Source: Myxococcales bacterium
GTDB taxonomy: Bacteria; Myxococcota_A; Polyangia; Palsa-1104; JAEUJZ01
Assembly: GCA_016794465.1 (NCBI GenBank)
Contig: JAEUKA010000070.1
Coordinates: 62,001-126,000, forward strand
Length of the DNA stretch: 64,000 bases
Reading direction: 5' to 3'
A program made the translations under genes and the position numbers. A model generated the notes under the pieces. That model did no database searches and was not told the DNA's origin. It saw only the letters and a list, made by a program, of their open reading frames with translations. Positions 8,161 to 15,175 of this stretch are shown here, one piece after another (the stretch's first letter is position 1; each line of letters starts with the position of its first letter).

Positions 8161-11100
8161 TGGCCGCCGCCCCGCTCGCGCTTCCACTCGGTCAGCTGCG
8201 TACACCCGAGCTGGCCGATGACTGTCGCCCGGTGTGCCTCCGCTTTCCCGGAGCGCCACCCGAGAGCGAGGTCTACGGTGAGCTGCCGCACTGGCACAAG
8301 CCCCACCGACTGACGCGCGGGCCCGACGGGGTTCCCGAGGTGGTGGTGCCACTCTCGCCGGGGATTTATTCCTACAAGCTGCGGTTGCCCGACGGAGCGT
8401 GGCATCTCGACGAGAGCAATCCGCGCACCCGGACAATCGATGGCGTGACCAACAGTGTGCTGGTCCTCGGGGGCTGTGACGAGCCGATCCTGCATGTGCC
8501 GACGGCGCCGTATCTGCTGCTGCGTGACGACGGACAGCTGACGGTGCGGGCGGCGCTGCGCAAGACGGCGGGCGACGAGCTGTGGCTGCGGGTCCAGCCG
8601 CTCGACGGGACGCGAGAGCGGAAGATGGTCTGCGTGGGGGAAGAAGACGAGCACTTTCTCCTCGAAGTGAACCTGCCGCTGTCGTCGCTGCGAGTGGATT
8701 ATTTCTTTCGACTGCCATCGGGGCGGCTCGTCGGTGGTCCGCAACAGCAAGCCCTGCGCGCTCAGCCAAAAAAGCCGGATTTGCCGTCGTGGTGGCGGGA
8801 CGCGGTGCTCTACAGCATCTTCGTCGATCGATTTCGGCGCGGCGATGGCCTGCCCTGGCCCAAGCTCGGCGATGAGCGCATGCGAGCTGGTGGTGACCTC
8901 GACGGGATCTGTGCGGCCCTGCCCTACCTGTCGGACCTGGGCGTGACGGTGCTGCACCTGACGCCGATCTGGCAGAGCCCGTCGACACATCGCTACGATG
9001 CCACCAATCCGCTGGTGGTCGATCCGGCGCTCGGTGGTGAGGCGGCGCTGCGACGGCTGCTTGCTGAGGCTGACCGGCTCGGGCTGCGCATCCTTCTTGA
9101 TGTGACGCTGACCCATGTTCATCGCGACTTTCTGCCGTTCTGCGATGTCCGACTGCGTGGTCCGAAGTCGCCGTACGCGGGCTGGTTTCACATCTATCGC
9201 TGGCCGTTTACCGACGGGTCGTCGCCGGGTTACGAGCACTATCAGTATGGGCGCTGGGACGAGCCGCTGCTGCGCGTCGACGATCCCGACGTGGCGACGT
9301 ACTGGCTGCGGGTGCTGCTGCACTATCTCTCACTCGGGGTGGCGGGCTTTCGGATCGACTCGGCCGCCGATGTTCCCGTCGAGCTGCTGACGCTGCTGCA
9401 AAAAGGGGTGCGGGCGCTGCGGAAAGATGCGCTGCTGCTTGGCGAGCTGACCGTCGACAACCTTGGGCACTACGTCGGGCACGGGCTCGACTGTGCGACC
9501 GACTTTGGGCTACAGCACGGGCTCATGGAGTGGCTGGCGGGTCAGCGCTCGGCGCGGCAGCTGGCGGTGTTGTGTTCTCGACGGGCGTTTGGACGTGGTC
9601 CGAGTCACGCGGCCCTGGGGATGACGACAACGCACGATCAGCCTCGGCTGCGCACTCGCTTGGGCGAGCCGGAGACGCAGCTGGGTCACTTGGTCAGCCT
9701 GCTGCGTCCCGAGGTTCCGATGATCTATTACGGCGACGAGCTGGGCCTCCACAGCGACGAGCCGCAGCGACGCTTCGAGAACGTCTGGCCGGACCGGCAG
9801 CCGCTGCCCTGGTCGCTGGCGACGCCGGACCACCCGGTGCTTGCATTTTTTACGCGGTTACTGACGCTGCGTGAGCAGTATCCGTCGCTGCACCGTGGCG
9901 ACTGTCACGAGCTGACGAGCGAGAGCGTGCCCGAGGTGCTGGTGTTTCGTCGGCAGCTCGGCGACGAGGTGATCGAGGTCTATGCGCATGGTCGGGACGC
10001 AAAGGTCGAGCTGCCGCTCCACGCCGATGCACCGCCGGTGGCCGAGCTGCTGTTTCGGCTGGGCGAGGCGACACTCGATGCGGCGACCGGGACGCTCTTG
10101 CTGGGGCCGTATGCAGCGCTGGTGGTGCTGCGACGGCCCGCTGAGCCGCTGCGGCTGTTGGCGCGGCAGCTGACCGAGCAGGCGCCAGAGCGGCTCGCCG
10201 AGGCCTATCGCCAGGGCCAGACCGCTGGGCTGCTTTTACCGAGCAAGCTCTATCTGACGGTCACCGAGCGCTGCAACCTGCGCTGTCAGCACTGCATCAC
10301 CAAGGCCCCGGAAAAGACGGCGCAGCGAACGGCGCGGACCCTGCAACCGTGGCTGCTCGACGCGCTCGACGAGGTGCTGCAGGCGGCCCGTTATTTTGGC
10401 TTTTCCCACGGTGGCGAGAGCCTGGTGTCACCGCAGTTTTTTGCGACGCTGCGGCGGATTCAGCGGGCGCGGCGCGGGCAACCCTACGATGTGCACTTGC
10501 TGTCGAACGGGATGCTGCTTGACCGTGACACCGTGGCGCAGCTGATCGAGCGGGGAGTGACCAGCTTGGCGGTTTCTCTCGACGGTGGGACAGCAGCGCA
10601 GAACGACCAGATTCGTAGCGGCTGTGACTTCGAGCGAGTCTTGCACAACCTGCGGCATGCGGTCTTGCTTCGCCAAGAGCTGCGTGCGGATCTGCGAATC
10701 GGTGTCTCGACGGTGGTGCTGCGGCAAAACGTCGCCGAGCTGCCCCTGCTCGCGCAGCAGGTGGTGGACCTGGGGCTCGACTGGCTGAAGGTCGAGGAAG
10801 GCTATCCGGTCAACGTTTTTTCGGCAGAGTCGCTGATTCGTCCCGACGCTGCGTCCGTCTTGCAGGCAGTTGCGGCGGCGCGGGCGATTGTCGAGCCTCA
10901 CGGGATCATCTTGGTCGATCACCTGCACCCGCCAAGTGGATGTCCGTGTCAAGAACAATCGGTGCCGGGGCTGTCCGAGTTTCGTGCCACCGACGACTTT
11001 GCCAATCGCGCGGTCTTTCGTCCGTGCCGTGCCGCGTGGGAAGTGGCATGCGTCGATCCTGATGGCTCGGTCCATGCCGGCGACTACAGCGAGCCGGTGC

Positions 11101-11219
11101 TCGGGAACCTGGGCGAGCAGTCGTTTTTGGAGCTGTGGAATGGTCCACGCGCCGAAGCCGTCCGTCGCGATGCGCTCGGGCAGATTTCGCCGCAGCTACG
11201 GAGCCAGTGTCCGCACTGA
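8160..11219 (+). CDS. Fusion of a GH13 alpha-glucan hydrolase with a radical SAM/SPASM-like domain
   Basis: One uninterrupted 1,019-residue frame starts at ATG 8160 inside the bioB stop (ATGA). Residues about 20-110 look like an E-set/CBM48 beta domain. Residues about 215-640 are a GH13 barrel: AVLYSIFVDRF at its start, region I LLDVTLTHVH, the nucleophile Asp400 in GFRIDSAAD, the acid/base Glu429 in LLGELTVDN, Asp493 in TTHDQPRLR, and the typical YYGDELGLHS. All three catalytic carboxylates are present. Residues about 690-1019 are radical SAM: LTVTERCNLRCQHC supplies Cys705, Cys709 and Cys712. A SPASM-like tail follows, with GCPCQE, FRPCRAAWEVACVDPDG, LGNLGEQSFLELWNGP and a last SQCPH. No signal peptide is seen, so it is probably cytoplasmic. 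The substrate and reaction are unknown; the two halves may act on one glycan or glycoconjugate. I know of no characterised protein with this architecture. Confidence 0.85.
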   Translation: MAAAPLALPLGQLRTPELADDCRPVCLRFPGAPPESEVYGELPHWHKPHRLTRGPDGVPEVVVPLSPGIYSYKLRLPDGAWHLDESNPRTRTIDGVTNSVLVLGGCDEPILHVPTAPYLLLRDDGQLTVRAALRKTAGDELWLRVQPLDGTRERKMVCVGEEDEHFLLEVNLPLSSLRVDYFFRLPSGRLVGGPQQQALRAQPKKPDLPSWWRDAVLYSIFVDRFRRGDGLPWPKLGDERMRAGGDLDGICAALPYLSDLGVTVLHLTPIWQSPSTHRYDATNPLVVDPALGGEAALRRLLAEADRLGLRILLDVTLTHVHRDFLPFCDVRLRGPKSPYAGWFHIYRWPFTDGSSPGYEHYQYGRWDEPLLRVDDPDVATYWLRVLLHYLSLGVAGFRIDSAADVPVELLTLLQKGVRALRKDALLLGELTVDNLGHYVGHGLDCATDFGLQHGLMEWLAGQRSARQLAVLCSRRAFGRGPSHAALGMTTTHDQPRLRTRLGEPETQLGHLVSLLRPEVPMIYYGDELGLHSDEPQRRFENVWPDRQPLPWSLATPDHPVLAFFTRLLTLREQYPSLHRGDCHELTSESVPEVLVFRRQLGDEVIEVYAHGRDAKVELPLHADAPPVAELLFRLGEATLDAATGTLLLGPYAALVVLRRPAEPLRLLARQLTEQAPERLAEAYRQGQTAGLLLPSKLYLTVTERCNLRCQHCITKAPEKTAQRTARTLQPWLLDALDEVLQAARYFGFSHGGESLVSPQFFATLRRIQRARRGQPYDVHLLSNGMLLDRDTVAQLIERGVTSLAVSLDGGTAAQNDQIRSGCDFERVLHNLRHAVLLRQELRADLRIGVSTVVLRQNVAELPLLAQQVVDLGLDWLKVEEGYPVNVFSAESLIRPDAASVLQAVAAARAIVEPHGIILVDHLHPPSGCPCQEQSVPGLSEFRATDDFANRAVFRPCRAAWEVACVDPDGSVHAGDYSEPVLGNLGEQSFLELWNGPRAEAVRRDALGQISPQLRSQCPH

Positions 11220-11222
11220 CTG

Positions 11223-12356
11223 CTACTGCGGCTCGCCGGCGCGCTGGGTGAGGTTGAGCAGCGACGGCAGCAGCAATGTCAGCACAATCGACAGGGTCGC
11301 GAGGCCGGTCATTCCTTGGATTTTTCCGTCGGCACTCTCATGCAGGAACACCGGGCCGAGCGCCGCGCCAATCGCCGACGCGAGGTGCTGAATTGCCGAC
11401 TGAATCGACTGGTAGCGAGCACGCTCAGAGGGGGCGGCAACCTGACTGCAGACGGTGCTCACGCAGACATTTCGCGACGACGTGCACACCATAAATCCAA
11501 CAAACAGGATCGCCACTGGCAGCAGCGCGTAGCCGGGCAAAAAGGTGAGCGACAGCACCATCGCCAGCAGCGTGCTCGCCAGCACCATCACCTTGGCCGG
11601 GCCATAGCGATCCACGAGTGTCCCGACGAGCCGCATCGTCACAAAACTACATGCACCTCCCAGCGCGTACATGTATTCCAGGTCGTTGCGGGGCATGTTG
11701 CAGTTGCGAATCAGAAACGGCGCGATGTTGGGCACCAGCGCAAACGACGACATGTTGCCGAGCGCGATGGTCAAGAGCGCCAGCCGCACCACCGGGCGAT
11801 GCAGGATCTCGCTGAGGCTGCGGGCGGGCTCGTTGTGCAGCAGGTGTCCACGCAGCGGCGGCAGCACAGCGGCGGCCATGGCAAGCACGACCAGGCCGAT
11901 GCCAGCGACGACAAAGAACGGGGTGCGCAGGCCTCCGTGACGAGCCATCCACAGCCCCAGCGGCACGCCGAGCACCGACGCAACCGAGAACGCGCCCATC
12001 ATCGCTCCGATCGCTCGACCTCGGCGCTCGAGGGGAACCAGATCCGTCAGCGCCGACAGCGCCAGTGAGGTCGCCGGACCACCAAACAGCCCCGCCAGCA
12101 GGCGTGCCGCCAGCATCGACTTGAACCCAATCGCAAAGCCGCCGGCAGCCGTTCCCAGCGACAGCCCGAGCAGCGCCCACAACAGCGCTGTCTTCCGATC
12201 GTAGCGGTCGAGTACCCACGCACCGATCAGTCCCGCGACCGACGCCGACACCGCATACGCCGAGCCCAGCAAGCCGAGCAGCGCCGCCGGAATGTGCAGC
12301 TCCGTCGTAAAGTCCGGCCCCAGCGGCATGATCATCATGAAGTCGAGGATGTTGAC
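11223..12356 (-). pseudogene. MFS transporter, C-terminal part (codons 23 onward) cut off by the integrative element
   Basis: On the minus strand, VNILDF (12356-12339) runs into MMIMPLGPDFTTELHIP and a full set of further MFS helices ending AGEPQ. The conserved loop GAWVLDRYDRKTAL, the ALTDLVPLERRGRAIG segment and GTLVDRYGPAKVM identify an MFS drug/solute exporter. The first 22 codons are missing here and lie at 16460-16395, beyond the element. Joining both parts through the shared 18 bp gives 399 residues, normal for the family. An open frame continues into element DNA up to 12482, but that extension overlaps the nucleotidyltransferase gene and is not conserved-looking. A shortened protein starting at the MMIM methionines would lack helix 1. 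It converges with the fusion gene, 3 bp between stops. Confidence 0.88.
12339..12356. repeat. attL: left 18-bp direct repeat of the integrative element
   Basis: GAAGTCGAGGATGTTGAC, identical to the copy at 16377. On the minus strand it encodes VNILDF of the MFS transporter. It most likely contains the crossover site used by the recombinase. Confidence 0.9.
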
Positions 12357-12414
12357 CGGCTCTAGCTCCCGTCGGTGTAGCACAGGTTCGGGAGTTTGTG
12401 CGCCCGTTATGCGC

Positions 12415-12942
12415 CTATGGGAAGTGCTTGCGGAACTGCGCGAATTTTTCCGTCTGACCCTCGGCGGTGGACCAGCGACCAATTTCGTTCCAATCGACGG
12501 TGTGTCGCCTGGCCACCATCTGAGCTTGCCGGAAAGCTTGCTGATCGTTCCAGTAGTAAAACGCGGCCAGGCGGTCCATCACGCACTGCGTCGGCGTCAG
12601 CAGCTTGAGTAGCCCCGTCGCGAGTTGCTGCTCACCGACTCGACGAACCGGCTCGTTGCCGATCGCGAGCGGTGGGGCCGGGAACTCGACGAAGAACTCG
12701 GTGTCGGGATGCACGTAGTACCGGTCCTTGCGCTGAAAGCCGAGCGACTTCATGGCACCGTCGATGAGCTTCTCGCGTGCCGTCGAGATGAAGTCGAGGT
12801 CGTTCGACTGATACTCATTTTCCGAGTAGATCGTGACCACGGCCCCTCCCGTCAGAACCGCCTCGATCTGGTGGTTGGCGAGATGCTGACAGATAAGCGC
12901 CGCCAAGTCGGCGACGGGCAGGTCTTTGCTGATCTTCGTCAC
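12415..12942 (-). CDS. Nucleotidyltransferase-like protein, putative toxin of a two-gene module
   Basis: The 175-residue protein carries the nucleotidyltransferase signature VLTGGAVVTIYSENEY followed by SNDLDF, that is GG then D-x-D at the spacing seen in AbiEii/MNT-type enzymes. HPDTEFFVEFPAPPLAIG and PTQCVMDRLAAFYYWND are further blocks typical of this uncharacterised group. Its ATG (12942) overlaps the stop of the winged-helix gene by 4 bp, so the two are translated together. That arrangement, a wHTH regulator followed by a nucleotidyltransferase, matches AbiE-like and related toxin-antitoxin modules. The toxin role is inference; a housekeeping or anti-phage function is possible. It is the last gene before attL. 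Confidence 0.7.
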   Translation of the reverse strand: MTKISKDLPVADLAALICQHLANHQIEAVLTGGAVVTIYSENEYQSNDLDFISTAREKLIDGAMKSLGFQRKDRYYVHPDTEFFVEFPAPPLAIGNEPVRRVGEQQLATGLLKLLTPTQCVMDRLAAFYYWNDQQAFRQAQMVARRHTVDWNEIGRWSTAEGQTEKFAQFRKHFP

Positions 12943-13265
12943 AGCGGCTTCCCAGCACGACGAGGTCGTGTGCGCGGCGAATAGTAGCGCTTCTGTTCCT
13001 CGTCCGGCAGGTACTCGCGGGCTCGACGGAGCAGGCTGCGCAGCTCGGGCAGAAATGGGTATCGGGGATTGAACGTGTAGATCCGCACATTGCCGACGAG
13101 CCGACTCGACAAGACCCCCGCGTGTTCGAGGTTGCGAAGCTGCCGCTGGATCGCCGAGACGGCAAAGTCAAAGTTGGTCGCGATCTCCGGCGCACAGCCT
13201 TCCTCCACCGCGTCGAGGTAGAGCAGGATGCGCGACGCACTCTCGCCGAACAGTCGGTCCAACAT
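12939..13265 (-). CDS. Winged-helix transcriptional regulator, putative antitoxin/autoregulator
   Basis: This 108-residue protein has a compact winged-helix fold signature: EIATNFDFAVSAIQRQLRNLEHAGVL as helix-turn-helix, LVGNVRIYTFNP as the wing, then YPFLPELRSLLRRAREYLP. The tail FNPRYPFLPEL is characteristic of small ArsR-like regulators encoded just upstream of nucleotidyltransferase genes. It overlaps the downstream nucleotidyltransferase by 4 bp. Three direct repeats at 21-bp spacing sit directly upstream (13287-13337) and are its probable operator, implying autoregulation. A similar site precedes the integrase gene. Confidence 0.75.
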   Translation of the reverse strand: MLDRLFGESASRILLYLDAVEEGCAPEIATNFDFAVSAIQRQLRNLEHAGVLSSRLVGNVRIYTFNPRYPFLPELRSLLRRAREYLPDEEQKRYYSPRTRPRRAGKPL

Positions 13266-13286
13266 GCTGTCATCTTACCGCGAAGC

Positions 13287-13337
13287 GTGGTGATTCAGAC
13301 TCAAAAAGTGGTTGATTGGATCAACACTGTGGTTGAT
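13287..13337. promoter_or_regulatory. Triple operator GTGGT(T)GAT, 21-bp phased
   Basis: GTGGTGAT at 13287, GTGGTTGAT at 13308 and GTGGTTGAT at 13329 are spaced exactly 21 bp apart, on one DNA face. The middle copy also forms a dyad, GTTGAT-TGG-ATCAAC (13311-13325). The cluster begins about 20 bp upstream of the winged-helix start, where an operator would repress the operon. Confidence 0.65.
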
Positions 13338-13371
13338 CTCTGTCGCGGAAGGTCGGGGCGCTCGGGGCGCT

Positions 13372-13560
13372 TCAGAGACGGGACGACTGCTCAGTTGCGT
13401 CGTCGGTGACATCCTGGCGCAGCTCTTCGAGGAGCATTCCGATCGCGACGCGAATCACATCGGCGTTGCCGACGGTGGATCGATTCCATCGCTTGCCGAG
13501 GAGCTGCCGGGCCTGCTCAAGCTGCGCTTTCTCTGCGTCGCTGAGTCTGACGGTAGCCAT
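13372..13560 (-). CDS. Small ribbon-helix-helix DNA-binding protein
   Basis: From ATG 13560 the 62-residue product begins MATVRLSDAEKAQLEQARQL, a beta strand followed by a helix. It continues through NADVIRVAIGMLLEELRQ, the second helix of a CopG/MetJ-type ribbon-helix-helix fold. A longer reading from 13605 would add 15 unconserved residues. It lies divergently from the 13727 gene across an inverted repeat. Likely roles are transcriptional control of the element, excision factor, or binding to the palindrome arrays at 14.15-14.45 kb; the sequence alone does not decide. Confidence 0.65.
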   Translation of the reverse strand: MATVRLSDAEKAQLEQARQLLGKRWNRSTVGNADVIRVAIGMLLEELRQDVTDDATEQSSRL

Positions 13561-13651
13561 ATGAGGCCGAGAAGCTTCGGGCGGGTCGGGGATTCGCGGT
13601 GACACGTCGTCACTATCAACAAACTTCCGGTCGATTGGAAGCGCGTCACCG

Positions 13652-13696
13652 ACGAAATACTAAACGATATTCGACATGTATTTCGTAATGAAATAC
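13652..13696. promoter_or_regulatory. Inverted repeat between divergent element genes
   Basis: ACGAAATAC (13652-13660) and GTATTTCGT (13678-13686) are perfect inverted copies 17 bp apart, and GAAATAC recurs at 13690-13696. The site lies between the divergent ribbon-helix-helix gene and the 13727 gene, in a locally AT-rich stretch, and is probably an operator for one or both. Confidence 0.5.
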
Positions 13697-13726
13697 AAAA
13701 CAGCCACAACCAACACGAGGGCTGCC

Positions 13727-14017
13727 ATGTCGTTTCAAACCGCCATCGCCGAAGCATTCGATCTCAGCGACGAAAAAGAGAGCTTCCTATACGGACGGAT
13801 TCGCTACATGCACTCGGGTCGCTGGCCTCTGTGGCGCATGCTGGCAATCCGACGCTGCGGCGAGCGCATCGTCGAGCTTGCCGAGTACGCACCGCGCCGA
13901 AGCCAAAGCCGCCGACGCTTCGCGCTCATAGACTGGAGCATCGACCCACCCGGCTTGTCCTGGCAGCAGTTCCCCACCCTACGTGCTGCACGCCAAGCGT
14001 TCGCGGAGCGCATCTGA
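13727..14017 (+). CDS. Hypothetical protein of the integrative element
   Basis: This 96-residue protein starts MSFQTAIAEAFDLSDEKES at ATG 13727, with GAGGG a few bases upstream; a frame extension to 13676 would run into the inverted-repeat operator. It is basic (RSQSRRRFALIDW) with several Trp residues (SGRWPLW, LSWQQF). I recognise no family. Its position, divergent from the ribbon-helix-helix gene and just upstream of the palindrome arrays, suggests a DNA-related role, but this is only context. Confidence 0.5.
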   Translation: MSFQTAIAEAFDLSDEKESFLYGRIRYMHSGRWPLWRMLAIRRCGERIVELAEYAPRRSQSRRRFALIDWSIDPPGLSWQQFPTLRAARQAFAERI

Positions 14018-14150
14018 GCCAAGCTCGACAGCACTACGACCCGCGCAGCTACTACGCTGCGGCAAGCAAGCACATCGTTCTTCCTACGCGCCTGTTGCTT
14101 CTCTATCGCGTGCTGCGCATCGCGCAGTGGTGCCGATGCGTGCCGAAACT

Positions 14151-14301
14151 TGGACGTCCAACTGACGTCCAGGCTCGTGATTTTCGCAGCTTGAGTCACC
14201 GACGGAAAACGAGGTGTCAACAAAGCAATTTCGACGGAGCGACTTTGGACGTCATTTGGACGTCACCGTTGACGTCAGTTGGACGTCCAGATCGGGACGT
14301 C
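14151..14301. repeat. Seven GACGTC palindromes, mostly 11 bp apart
   Basis: GACGTC occurs at 14153, 14164, 14248, 14259, 14271, 14282 and 14296. Spacings inside the two clusters are 11, then 11, 12, 11 and 14 bp. The pair at 14151-14171 and the pair at 14269-14289 are inverted copies matching at 20 of 21 positions. This is far more than chance for a 6-mer in 150 bp. No convincing gene overlaps. It resembles an operator/iteron array for a dimeric DNA-binding protein. Confidence 0.85.
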
Positions 14302-14373
14302 CGAAACGGGCTGGTCGGCATCCTCCGCACATCGCGGTGAAGCTTGGCTCAACGCCCGCTGAAGTTCGCCAGC

Positions 14374-14450
14374 GTGATATCGCCGTGATATCACCGCGAT
14401 ATTTCTCGTCGGTGAGTGTGATATTACGGCGATGTCTCGATGATATCGCA
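14374..14450. repeat. Seven-unit 11-bp iteron array with GATATC core
   Basis: Units begin at 14374, 14385, 14396, 14407, 14418, 14429 and 14440, exactly 11 bp apart: GTGATATCGCC, GTGATATCACC, GCGATATTTCT, a degenerate fourth, GTGATATTACG, GCGATGTCTCG, ATGATATCGCA. The core is GATATC or one mismatch in six of seven. Together with the GACGTC array it fills the otherwise gene-free stretch 14018-14628. Possible roles are origin iterons, a centromere-like site or recombinase accessory sites. Confidence 0.85.
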
Positions 14451-14628
14451 CAAGCGGGTGCCGCACTGGAGGCGGTGCTGCGCGTTCGTCGTGGCGTTGC
14501 GAGGACTCGTGCTCATCGTTCTTGCTGTGAGCAGTTCTGAATCGAGCCAGACGTCGCGGATTTGCGGATGAGTGGAAGGAGCGAGGCGACGGCGCACGCG
14601 ACAAGATCGGCGCGCCATCGGCTTACCA

Positions 14629-14865
14629 CTAAGGTGTGGTCAATCGCGCAGTCGCTGTTCTCCCGCAGTACAGGCAAACCACACCGCTGGCTGGGGCGAG
14701 AGCCACCGGGACCAAGACTCCCACGTGGCCCTTGGAGCTGATCCAGAGAGCGAGCACGTCAGGGTTGAGCGCGATGAGGAAAGCTACTGGCTCATCGCAC
14801 TCCGACGAGTAGTAGCGGTCAAGACAGCCAGCACACAGGGCTGGCGAGAAGTTCTTCAGAGACAT
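14629..14865 (-). CDS. Small CxxC-pair (zinc-ribbon-like) protein of the element
   Basis: This 78-residue protein has ATG at 14865 and a good ribosome site (AAGGGA) six to nine bases upstream. It contains two CxxC pairs, CAGC near residue 11 and CLYC near residue 64, as in a zinc ribbon. Between them lies a hydrophobic core (VAFLIALNPDVLALWIS). I recognise no family. The next minus-strand gene upstream is 310 bp away, so it likely has its own promoter in the AT-rich stretch 14950-15050. Confidence 0.55.
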   Translation of the reverse strand: MSLKNFSPALCAGCLDRYYSSECDEPVAFLIALNPDVLALWISSKGHVGVLVPVALAPASGVVCLYCGRTATARLTTP

Positions 14866-15175
14866 GTTTCCCTTCGGCTCAGCTTTGGCACCCACTCTCC
14901 CAGCCATGGCTGGGCTCCAAGAGACGCTGAAGGTGCCTGGCGCTGAGCCGTAGAAAACTAGCCTTCACCGTCGAAGAACCATAAACAGTGTATAAAACAG
15001 GTACTAAAAAAGACTATTTCTAGCGTTCGTTTTACACGTCTTGGTATGCGGTTCTCGACGGTGAGTTTCTCGATGACCTCCTGCTTTTCCTGGCGCAGGT
15101 TATGGCAGTTTGGGTTTGCGGGGTCAAGCGGCTTTTGCGGGCTTCGTGGCGCTGGCGATGGAGCGGTTGACTCGC
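14866..15175. other. AT-rich intergenic stretch before the integrase 3' end
   Basis: No gene is supported here. Bases about 14970-15040 are markedly AT-rich (ATAAACAGTGTATAAAACAG, then ACTAAAAAAGAC) compared with the rest of the element. On the minus strand this offers -10-like TATACA, so the promoter of the small zinc-ribbon gene may lie here. No strong -35 was identified. Confidence 0.4.

Noticed and set aside
11200..11260. Frameshift that would extend the radical SAM tail by another CxC
   Set aside because: The alternate frame gives only a short unrelated stretch and overlaps the 3' end of the MFS gene; no evidence beyond one Cys-rich hexamer.
12357..12482. N-terminal extension of the MFS fragment into the element
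   Set aside because: It overlaps the nucleotidyltransferase gene end and lacks the helix-1 sequence, which is found intact at 16460-16377.
14018..14628. Plus- or minus-strand genes across the palindrome arrays
   Set aside because: The open frames there consist of repeat-encoded words (such as DIAVIS) and have no ribosome sites; the DNA repeats explain them.
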